The position numbers and the translations under genes are program-made. From the NCBI GenBank assembly GCA_039797965.1, contig JBDKGX010000147.1, positions 1-5,882 on the forward strand: a stretch of 5,882 nt of DNA. The letters are read 5' to 3'. The stretch is from Thiofilum sp039797965 (GTDB lineage: Bacteria > Pseudomonadota > Gammaproteobacteria > Thiotrichales > Thiotrichaceae). The notes under the pieces were generated by a model that worked only from the letters and a program-made list of their open reading frames with translations, searched no databases and was not told the origin of the DNA. Positions 1 to 5,224 of this stretch are shown piece by piece. Numbering within the stretch: position 1 is the first letter of the stretch; each line of letters begins with the position of its first letter.

Positions 1-428
1 TGTGCAATAATAATTGTAGTTAAGCTACGTCCGGCTGGCCAGCCAATTAGACTTTCCATTGCCACGAATAATAATAATAAGGACAAACCAATAATAACAT
101 CGGGCATGACCATCGGAGAGGTTACCATACCGGATAATAACGCTTTACCTCTAAAATTACCTAAGCGAGTTAAACTTAAGGCAGCAATCGTTCCTAATAT
201 TGTCGCTAAGGTAGCACTAATAGAAGCAACCATTAAACTATTTTGTAGCGCGTCTTTTAAAGCTTCATTTTCTAAAAGTGAAGCGTACCACTTAGTAGAA
301 AAACCACCCCAAACGGTAACTAATTTGGATTCATTAAAGCTAAAAACTACTAACGAAATAATCGGCAAATAGAGAAAAGCAAATCCTAAAGAGGCTGCAA
401 TTGTCAAAAAGTTGGCACGTGATTTCAT
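1..428 (-). CDS. potI: PotI, polyamine ABC transporter permease (partial, C-terminal half beyond the window)
   Basis: This is the second inner-membrane permease of a PotFGHI-type polyamine importer; it pairs with PotH to form the channel. The visible 142 residues read MKSRANFLTIAASLGFAFLY at the N-terminus. They include a first membrane segment (about 8-31), the stretch FNESKLVTVWGGFSTKWY (32-48), a second segment (about 64-88), and SPMVMPDVIIGLSLLLLFVA (104-123) followed by IGWPAGR. These match E. coli PotI (about 281 residues) closely from memory. The EAA loop that contacts the ATPase is expected downstream and is off the window, so the gene is cut by the edge, not broken. The ATG at 428 shares one base with the potH stop (TAATG), and a good Shine-Dalgarno lies 8 nt upstream inside potH, so translational coupling is likely. 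A run of TTA codons near 66-80 encodes the leucine stretch. Confidence -1.
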   Translation of the reverse strand, partial: MKSRANFLTIAASLGFAFLYLPIISLVVFSFNESKLVTVWGGFSTKWYASLLENEALKDALQNSLMVASISATLATILGTIAALSLTRLGNFRGKALLSGMVTSPMVMPDVIIGLSLLLLFVAMESLIGWPAGRSLTTIIIA

Positions 429-1390
429 TAATGACGCTCCTCTTTAGCATCTTGCACTCGACGCAAAATCATAATCGGAATAACGAGGAATAACAGCATC
501 ACAATCGCTACCGCAGAAGCCATCGGCCAGTCACGATTCGTAAAGAACTCGTCCCAAAGTACTCGACCTATCATTAGGGTATCCGAGCCACCGAGTAAGG
601 ATGGAATCACAAACTCGCCTACGACTGGAATAAACACTAATAAACTACCTGCCACCATACCCGGAATGGATAACGGTAATACTACATATAAAAATGTTTC
701 ATAAGGTTTAGAGCCTAAATCGGCGGAAGCCTCTAATAGTGACTCATCTAGTTTTTCTAAAGTCGTATAAAGAGGTAGAATCATAAAGGGTAAATAGGTG
801 TAAACAACACCTATATAAACCGCAAAATCTGTACCTATTAATGTTAATGGCTCATCAATAATCCCCATTGACATGAGTATATTGTTGATGACCCCATTTT
901 TACTTAAAAACCCCATCCACGCATAAACCCTGAGTAAAAACGATGTCCAAAAAGGTAAAATGACTAACGCTAATAGTACATAACGATATTTTTTACTACG
1001 TGCAATTAAATAAGCAATGGGATAAGCCACTATTAATGTAATCACGGTAGAAATCGCTGCTATTTTTAATGAGCTTAAATAAGCGTCTAAATATAACGAA
1101 TCTTCCCATAAAAACTTATAGTTACTTAAATTAAGTGTCAGGGTAATTAAAGCATCTTCAGGGCTCCACTGCCATAAATCACTAATGGGTGGAATCGCTA
1201 ATGCTTTTTCAGCAAATGAGATTTTAAAAACAACGGCGAAAGGAATGAGGAAGAATAAAATCAGCCAAGTCATGGGAATGGCAATAACAATATTGCGTCC
1301 CCGCTTAACAAATTGAATAGTATTTAACAACCATTTGGGTAGAGTTGTAGAGGGAGGTTTACTGGTTTTGGGTGTCGTTAACGCGTTCAT
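428..1390 (-). CDS. potH: PotH, polyamine ABC transporter permease
   Basis: PotH is the first inner-membrane permease of the PotFGHI-type importer. The protein is 320 residues (E. coli PotH is about 317). A short basic, cytoplasmic N-terminus is followed by about six membrane segments, near 33-56, 107-130, 136-160, 188-212, 246-266 and 288-308. The EAA loop that docks on the ATPase is visible at 220-239, with E220, A221, G226, L238 and P239. Family-typical stretches are ILPFWTSFLLRVYAWMG (144-160) and VFIPVVGEFVIPSLLGG (252-268). I chose the ATG at 1390, which overlaps the potG stop as ATGA. A longer reading from a TTG at 1408 adds only six residues inside potG and has no better ribosome site. 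No strong Shine-Dalgarno precedes 1390, which fits coupled translation from potG. Confidence -1.
   Translation of the reverse strand: MNALTTPKTSKPPSTTLPKWLLNTIQFVKRGRNIVIAIPMTWLILFFLIPFAVVFKISFAEKALAIPPISDLWQWSPEDALITLTLNLSNYKFLWEDSLYLDAYLSSLKIAAISTVITLIVAYPIAYLIARSKKYRYVLLALVILPFWTSFLLRVYAWMGFLSKNGVINNILMSMGIIDEPLTLIGTDFAVYIGVVYTYLPFMILPLYTTLEKLDESLLEASADLGSKPYETFLYVVLPLSIPGMVAGSLLVFIPVVGEFVIPSLLGGSDTLMIGRVLWDEFFTNRDWPMASAVAIVMLLFLVIPIMILRRVQDAKEERH
437..442 (-). promoter_or_regulatory. Ribosome binding site of potI inside the 3' end of potH
   Basis: On the minus strand the sequence reads GAGGAG, 8 nt before the potI ATG at 428, within the last codons of potH. It is the strongest internal Shine-Dalgarno in the transporter genes. 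It confirms the potI start and suggests that potI can recruit ribosomes itself as well as through TAATG re-initiation. Confidence -1.
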
Positions 1391-2526
1391 GAGCTGAGTA
1401 CCACGCAATCACCAGAGTCCCATGATAAATACACAGGTACATCCCACGTAAAACCATCCTCCTCACGACGAATACGATTAATACGCTCAACCCGTACAGA
1501 TTTACCCGAAGCTAGTTGAATCTTATAAATCGAACTACTGCCCATATACGCCACATCTTTAATCACCCCTTTTGTCCAGTTATGCGGTTGTTGGGGTTGC
1601 TCGTGGCTAATAGTTACTTTCTCAGGGCGAATAGCGACCCACATGACTTGCTCTGGCGCACAACTAACACCATGATCAATATGAATCACGGCGCCCGCTT
1701 CTTGTGAGGTAATTTCGGTATAATCAGGTTCGTCTCCCGTCACTATACCTTCAAACATATTGACCGAGCCCACAAACTGCGCCACAAAACGGTTCACAGG
1801 GTACTCGTAAATTTCAGAAGGTGTACCGATTTGAACAATCTCACCTTGATTCATGACCCCAATCCGCGAAGCTAAGGTCATAGCCTCCTCTTGATCATGC
1901 GTAACGACGACGAAAGTCACCCCTAATTTATCTTGAATATTGACTAGTTCAAATTGAGTTTCCTCACGAAGCTTTTTATCTAAAGCACCTAATGGCTCAT
2001 CTAACAACAACAGCTTAGGGCGCTTAATTAAGGCACGCGCTAAGGCTACCCGCTGCCGCTGCCCCCCTGATAATTGATCAGGCTTACGTTTAGCAAACTT
2101 AGTCAGCTGGACTAGTTTAAGCATCTCCTCAACACGTTGATTGATCTCATCGCGTTTGACCCCTTCACGCTTTAAGCCAAAAGCAATATTGCTCTCAACC
2201 GTTAAATGCGGAAACAGTGCATAGGATTGAAACATCATATTAACAGGGCGTTCCCACGGTGGAATCCCCGCCATATCAACACCATCAATTAAAATTTTAC
2301 CTTGAGTTGGCGTTTCGAATCCTGCAAGCATGCGTAGTAAAGTACTTTTACCACAGCCTGAACCACCTAATAGGCAAAATAACTCAGAGCGATAAATATC
2401 CAAACTTACATTATCAACCGCAACAAAATCGCCAAAGCGTTTAGTGACATGTTGAATTTGGATAAAGGGTTTAGCATCAGCAGGTACGCCAGAAATGGGC
2501 GGCGTTGCAAGGGCAGTTGGGGTCAT
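1387..2526 (-). CDS. potG: PotG, polyamine ABC transporter ATP-binding protein
   Basis: PotG is the cytoplasmic ATPase that powers polyamine import through PotH and PotI. It has 379 residues (E. coli PotG is about 377). All catalytic motifs are present: Walker A GGSGCGKST (54-62), Q-loop Q100 in MMFQSYALFPH, signature LSGGQRQR (152-159), Walker B LLLLDEP (172-178) with catalytic E177, D-loop GALD (180-183) and switch H210 in VTHDQEEA. The C-terminal region, about 250-379, looks like the TOBE regulatory domain usual for the PotA/PotG group, and includes the conserved VAIRPEK (297-303). The ATG at 2526 has a modest AGGG ribosome site 9 nt upstream. The first 20 residues are Pro/Ala-rich and variable, as in relatives. 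The stop overlaps the potH start as ATGA. Confidence -1.
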   Translation of the reverse strand: MTPTALATPPISGVPADAKPFIQIQHVTKRFGDFVAVDNVSLDIYRSELFCLLGGSGCGKSTLLRMLAGFETPTQGKILIDGVDMAGIPPWERPVNMMFQSYALFPHLTVESNIAFGLKREGVKRDEINQRVEEMLKLVQLTKFAKRKPDQLSGGQRQRVALARALIKRPKLLLLDEPLGALDKKLREETQFELVNIQDKLGVTFVVVTHDQEEAMTLASRIGVMNQGEIVQIGTPSEIYEYPVNRFVAQFVGSVNMFEGIVTGDEPDYTEITSQEAGAVIHIDHGVSCAPEQVMWVAIRPEKVTISHEQPQQPHNWTKGVIKDVAYMGSSSIYKIQLASGKSVRVERINRIRREEDGFTWDVPVYLSWDSGDCVVLSS

Positions 2527-2535
2527 ATATGAAAA

Positions 2536-2539
2536 CCCT
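2536..2539 (-). promoter_or_regulatory. Modest ribosome binding site of potG
   Basis: The minus strand reads AGGG, 9 nt before the potG ATG at 2526, and supports that start. It lies downstream of the potF-potG stem-loop, so a folded stem-loop would leave it exposed. Confidence -1.
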
Positions 2540-2558
2540 ATGTGGTGAGGTAAGAACA

Positions 2559-2590
2559 GCTAAGAGTGTTAAATCATCAACACCCTTAGC
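2559..2590 (-). terminator. Stem-loop between potF and potG, possible partial terminator or mRNA-stabilising hairpin
   Basis: In the leftward transcript GCUAAGGGUGUU (2590-2579) can pair with AACACUCUUAGC (2570-2559). This gives a 12-bp stem with one G-U wobble and an 8-nt loop. In the opposite strand's RNA the wobble becomes an A-C mismatch, so the structure suits the minus-strand message. It starts 14 nt after the potF stop and ends 32 nt before the potG ATG. The following bases, UGUUCUUACC, are only moderately U-rich, so full termination is doubtful. Hairpins after binding-protein genes are well known in ABC importer operons (for example malE), where they favour the binding protein over membrane subunits. 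The structure is seen directly; the effect is inferred. Confidence -1.
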
Positions 2591-2604
2591 CACGTCATTA
2601 TTAA

Positions 2605-3702
2605 TTAACGATCAGTTTTTAAGGCAGTCCAAGCACGTGAGAGCTTACGGTCAAAACCTGCACTATGGGCTTTACTAGGGAATAGCTTCGCTTGTACTTC
2701 AGCAGAGGGATAGATACTAGGATTGTTTTTAATTTCATCCTTTAGTAACGGCAGTGCTTTCGTATTAGGGCTTGGGTAAGACACCATATTAGAAATGGCT
2801 GCAGAGGTTTCTGGTTCTAGAATAAAGTTAATGAAGGTATAGGCATTATCTTTATTTTTAGCATCCGCAGGGATAGCCATATTATCAAACCAGATTTGAG
2901 TCCCCTCTTTAGGAATCACATACTCAATCTCAACACCCTTACCGGCTTCTTTAGCACGAGTTTGGGATTGCAACATGTCACCACTAAAACCGATTGCAAT
3001 ACAGATTTCGCCATTGGCTAGGTCAGAAATAGGCTTAGAAGAGCTAAAGTACTTTACATTGTCACGAATAGCTTTCAGTACTTCCATCGCTTTATCTAAA
3101 TCAGCACTTTCCTCACTATTCGGATCTTTAACCCCTGCATAATGCATCGCAACAGAAACTACATCTGACGGGGCATCCATGAGTGCTAAACCGCAATCTT
3201 TTAATTTGGCGGCATTTTCGGGCTTGAGTAAATAATCCCAACTATCGATTTTAGTCTCTGCGCCCAAACGATCTGCAATCATTTTTTTATTGTATGCAAT
3301 CCCCAAAGTACCCCAAGTATAAGGCACTCCATACTTATTGTCGGGGTCATGGACTTTCATGTCTTCCAGCATTTTAGGATCTAAATTACCGTAATTAGCG
3401 ATTTTAGATTTATCTAATTCAGTATAAATCCCTGCTTGCAATTGACGCGCTAAAAAGTTGGCTGAAGGAAACACCACATCATAACCACTACCACCCGCCA
3501 TTAATTTAGCTTCGAGCATTTCGTTGGAATCGTAAACGTCGTAATTAACTTTAATGCCTGTGGTTTCTTCAAATTTTTTCAAATAGGCTGGATCAATATA
3601 ATCTGACCAGTTATAGACATTCACTACTTTTTCATCAGCAACAGCTGAGGTGGCTAAACCCAGAGCCAGAGTGGTGGCAAGTAAAAGAGCCTTAAGTTGC
3701 AT
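2605..3702 (-). CDS. potF: PotF-like periplasmic polyamine-binding protein
   Basis: This is the secreted solute-binding protein that delivers polyamine to the PotGHI membrane complex. It has 365 residues (E. coli PotF is 370). A Sec signal peptide with K4, a hydrophobic core and an ATSAVA-DE cleavage site ends at about residue 22. The cysteines are not in a lipobox, so it is a soluble periplasmic protein. The mature start VYNWSDYIDP (29-38) is the PotD/PotF family signature. By comparison with E. coli PotF, recalled from memory, the likely ligand residues are W32, S33, D34, Y35, S80, D180, D242, D273 and Y309. Two aromatic pocket positions differ: F239 where E. coli has Trp244, and W271 where it has Phe276. 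Substrate preference (putrescine, spermidine or another amine) is therefore uncertain. The ATG at 3702 has a GGAG ribosome site 10 nt upstream. Confidence -1.
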   Translation of the reverse strand: MQLKALLLATTLALGLATSAVADEKVVNVYNWSDYIDPAYLKKFEETTGIKVNYDVYDSNEMLEAKLMAGGSGYDVVFPSANFLARQLQAGIYTELDKSKIANYGNLDPKMLEDMKVHDPDNKYGVPYTWGTLGIAYNKKMIADRLGAETKIDSWDYLLKPENAAKLKDCGLALMDAPSDVVSVAMHYAGVKDPNSEESADLDKAMEVLKAIRDNVKYFSSSKPISDLANGEICIAIGFSGDMLQSQTRAKEAGKGVEIEYVIPKEGTQIWFDNMAIPADAKNKDNAYTFINFILEPETSAAISNMVSYPSPNTKALPLLKDEIKNNPSIYPSAEVQAKLFPSKAHSAGFDRKLSRAWTALKTDR

Positions 3703-3712
3703 TAGTACTAAT
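3701..3712. repeat. 12-bp perfect palindrome at the potF start
   Basis: ATTAGTACTAAT is its own reverse complement. It lies between the GGAG ribosome site and the potF start codon, and includes the first two bases of the ATG. It has no loop, so it would act as a DNA dyad and not as an RNA hairpin. A 12-bp palindrome is expected about once by chance in a window this long, so function is uncertain. Confidence -1.
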
Positions 3713-3716
3713 CTCC
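3713..3716 (-). promoter_or_regulatory. Ribosome binding site of potF
   Basis: The minus strand reads GGAG, 10 nt before the ATG at 3702. The spacing is slightly long but acceptable, and no competing in-frame start lies nearby. It supports the start that yields a proper signal peptide. Confidence -1.
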
Positions 3717-3771
3717 AGTCTAAAGAATGTCAATTGTGAAAGAGGTTAAATGCAGCAGACTCCTTTCTACC

Positions 3772-5082
3772 CTAAACACCTAACCGATCACGTAAGATAT
3801 ACCACCACGATCCCATGACTGTCAGTGGCACACGGAATAAGCGCCCGCCGGGGAAAGGATAGTAGGGTAATGTTGCAAAGCTATCAAAGCGCGTGGCATC
3901 ACCGTGTAAAGCATCTGCTATGAGCTTGCCTGCTAAATGAGTACAGGTCACCCCATGACCACTATAACCCTGTGCAAAATATACCGTATTATTTAAACGT
4001 CCAAAATGGGGAATTCGTGTTAAAGTCAACGCGAAATTACCACTCCATGCAAACTCGATCTTAACATCTTTTAGCGTAGGGAAAACCTTTTCTAAATGAG
4101 GGCGTATTTTTTTAACTATATCCGCAGGTTCTGCCCCACCGTACACTGTCCCTCCACCATATAATAAACGATGATCCGCTGTCATCCGATAATAATCTAA
4201 AAAGAAATTAGCATCTTCCACACAAGTTCCTGCTGGCATTAAGGCTTTGCATTTGGCTTCACCAAGTACTTCAGTGGTTAGTACTTGAGTACTCACAGGC
4301 ATAATTTTATTAGTCAACTCTGGGACTGCATCGCCTAGATAAGCATTACCGCAAACCACTACATAATTAGCTAGTACTTCACCTTGTGTCGTTTTAACTA
4401 ATGGTTGAGCGCGATTTTTCCACAGTACTTCGGTGACTCGTGAATTTTCAAAAATTTGCCCACCCAGCGACTCAATCGCTTCAGCTTCACCTAAACACAA
4501 ATTCAAAGGGTGAATATGTCCCCCCCGTTTATCCAGCAAAGCCCCCACATAGCAATCCGTATTCACATGATCTTGGAGCTGCGCTTTATCCAGCATTTCT
4601 AATTCGGTATGACCATGCTGCTCCCAATTCGTTTTAACATGCTCTAGCTCTTTTAATTGGCGTTCATTGAAAGCAGCGACGACATTATTGGGCTTTAAAT
4701 CACATTGAATCTTATAGTCTTTGACCAATGAACGGATAATATCGCCACCCTCTAATGACATAGCTCCTAAAGACTGTGCAGCTTCTATGCCATAACGCGC
4801 TTCAATAACGCTGAGGTCACGACTGTAACCATTCACAATTTGCCCACCATTTCGCCCTGATGCACCCCAGCCAATACGATTACCTTCCAGTACTACGACT
4901 TTATAACCCAACTGTGCGAGGTGAATAGCGGAGGATAATCCCGTAAAACCTGCACCAATAACGCACACATCGGCGGTTATGTGCCCTTCTAAGGTGGGAC
5001 GTAAAACAGTGGGATGAGCAGTTGCAGCATAATAGGATGTGGTATGATCCACAGGACGTGATAAGTGAACTTGGGTTGACAT
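3772..5082 (-). CDS. puuB: PuuB-like gamma-glutamylputrescine oxidase (FAD-dependent)
   Basis: This cytoplasmic flavoprotein is predicted to oxidise gamma-glutamylputrescine with O2 to gamma-glutamyl-gamma-aminobutyraldehyde, ammonia and H2O2, the second step of the Puu putrescine pathway. The 436-residue product is close to E. coli PuuB (426). It has the DAO-type Rossmann motif VIGAGFTG (41-48), acidic E66 ending the second strand, RIGWGASGRNGGQ (69-81), GALLDKRGGHIHPLNL (180-195), LDYYRMTADHRLLYGGG (295-311), and the C-terminal FAD-binding stretch QGYSGHGVTCTHLAG (371-385). It ends in RDRLGV, like PuuB. The ATG at 5082 follows an AAGGGG ribosome site at 6 nt. A longer reading to a TTG at 5196 adds Cys/His-rich residues with no family match and would translate the promoter region. 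Close alternatives are PauB/OrdL-type oxidases acting on other glutamylated polyamines. It lies 69 nt upstream of potF, probably in the same transcript. Confidence -1.
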   Translation of the reverse strand: MSTQVHLSRPVDHTTSYYAATAHPTVLRPTLEGHITADVCVIGAGFTGLSSAIHLAQLGYKVVVLEGNRIGWGASGRNGGQIVNGYSRDLSVIEARYGIEAAQSLGAMSLEGGDIIRSLVKDYKIQCDLKPNNVVAAFNERQLKELEHVKTNWEQHGHTELEMLDKAQLQDHVNTDCYVGALLDKRGGHIHPLNLCLGEAEAIESLGGQIFENSRVTEVLWKNRAQPLVKTTQGEVLANYVVVCGNAYLGDAVPELTNKIMPVSTQVLTTEVLGEAKCKALMPAGTCVEDANFFLDYYRMTADHRLLYGGGTVYGGAEPADIVKKIRPHLEKVFPTLKDVKIEFAWSGNFALTLTRIPHFGRLNNTVYFAQGYSGHGVTCTHLAGKLIADALHGDATRFDSFATLPYYPFPGGRLFRVPLTVMGSWWYILRDRLGV

Positions 5083-5088
5083 AAAAAA

Positions 5089-5094
5089 CCCCTT
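5089..5094 (-). promoter_or_regulatory. Ribosome binding site that fixes the puuB start
   Basis: The minus strand reads AAGGGG followed by six T residues and then the ATG at 5082. This strong Shine-Dalgarno with good spacing decides in favour of 5082 over the upstream TTG at 5196. Confidence -1.
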
Positions 5095-5118
5095 AATTTT
5101 ACGAATAGAATACTTCCG

Positions 5119-5132
5119 ATTGTGATAACAAT
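5119..5132. promoter_or_regulatory. Candidate operator dyad overlapping the -10 of the puuB promoter
   Basis: ATTGT (5119-5123) and ACAAT (5128-5132) form a perfect inverted repeat around GATA. The GT-N4-AC core resembles operators of GntR-family regulators, and the divergent neighbour gene encodes such a protein. Its left arm coincides with the predicted -10 hexamer, so a bound dimer would block RNA polymerase. The dyad is seen directly; regulator assignment is inference. Confidence -1.
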
Positions 5133-5147
5133 AGTGTGAGCAGTCAA
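5119..5147 (-). promoter_or_regulatory. Candidate sigma70 promoter for the puuB-potFGHI genes
   Basis: On the minus strand a -35 element TTGACT (5147-5142; 5 of 6 match TTGACA) is separated by 17 nt from CACAAT (5124-5119; 4 of 6 match TATAAT). Transcription would begin near 5112, giving a leader of about 30 nt that contains the AAGGGG ribosome site. This is the best promoter match I found for the leftward genes. The weak -10 fits a regulated promoter. It was judged by eye, without scoring. Confidence -1.
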
Positions 5148-5160
5148 GGCACTTTCTTGG

Positions 5161-5195
5161 ATGATGCATGCAAAGATCATGCTCAGCCCTGATCA
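5161..5195. repeat. Overlapping inverted repeats upstream of the regulator gene
   Basis: ATGAT (5161-5165) pairs with ATCAT (5176-5180), and GATCA (5175-5179) pairs with TGATC (5190-5194), each across a 10-nt spacer. A palindrome TGCATGCA (5165-5172) sits inside the first spacer. The arms recur roughly every 15 nt. This could be a second protein-binding region between the divergent genes, but such 5-bp arms arise easily by chance. Confidence -1.
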
Positions 5196-5224
5196 ATGGT
5201 AGTGACAGGATAAATTGTACCGAG

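Noticed and set aside
66..80. AAT/TTA triplet repeat near the left edge, possible microsatellite
   Set aside because: It encodes the leucine run of a PotI membrane segment that is conserved in the family; codon choice explains it.
106..372. Plus-strand open frame opposite potI
   Set aside because: It is antisense to a clear PotI reading frame, its product has no recognisable family features, and it lacks a convincing ribosome site.
1391..1408. Six-residue N-terminal extension of PotH from a TTG codon
   Set aside because: The ATG at 1390 forms the typical ATGA overlap with the potG stop and gives a family-like N-terminus.
3705..3733. TTGACA-17-TAGTAC as a separate potF promoter
   Set aside because: The -35 is perfect, but the -10 matches only 3 of 6 and transcription would start inside the first potF codons, removing its ribosome site.
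3735..3770. Weak stem GAAAG/CTTTC after the puuB stop as a terminator
   Set aside because: Only five pairs around a loop of about 20 nt, with no U-tract; read-through into potF is more likely.
5076..5105. Plus-strand TTGACA-18-TACGAA as the promoter of the regulator gene
   Set aside because: The -10 is poor and the TTGACA falls in the first codons of puuB. I could not identify a convincing plus-strand promoter.
5119..5132. Resemblance of the dyad to the lac operator
   Set aside because: The shared TTGTGA and ATAACAA ends are short, the spacing differs, and no LacI-type gene is present; a GntR site fits the context better.
4989..5180. 63-codon minus-strand open frame overlapping the puuB start
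   Set aside because: It runs out of frame through the start of puuB, and its product looks like a frame shadow with no known features.
5083..5196. 38-residue N-terminal extension of the PuuB-like protein from a TTG
   Set aside because: The ATG at 5082 has a strong AAGGGG site. The extension has no match to PuuB and would span the promoter.
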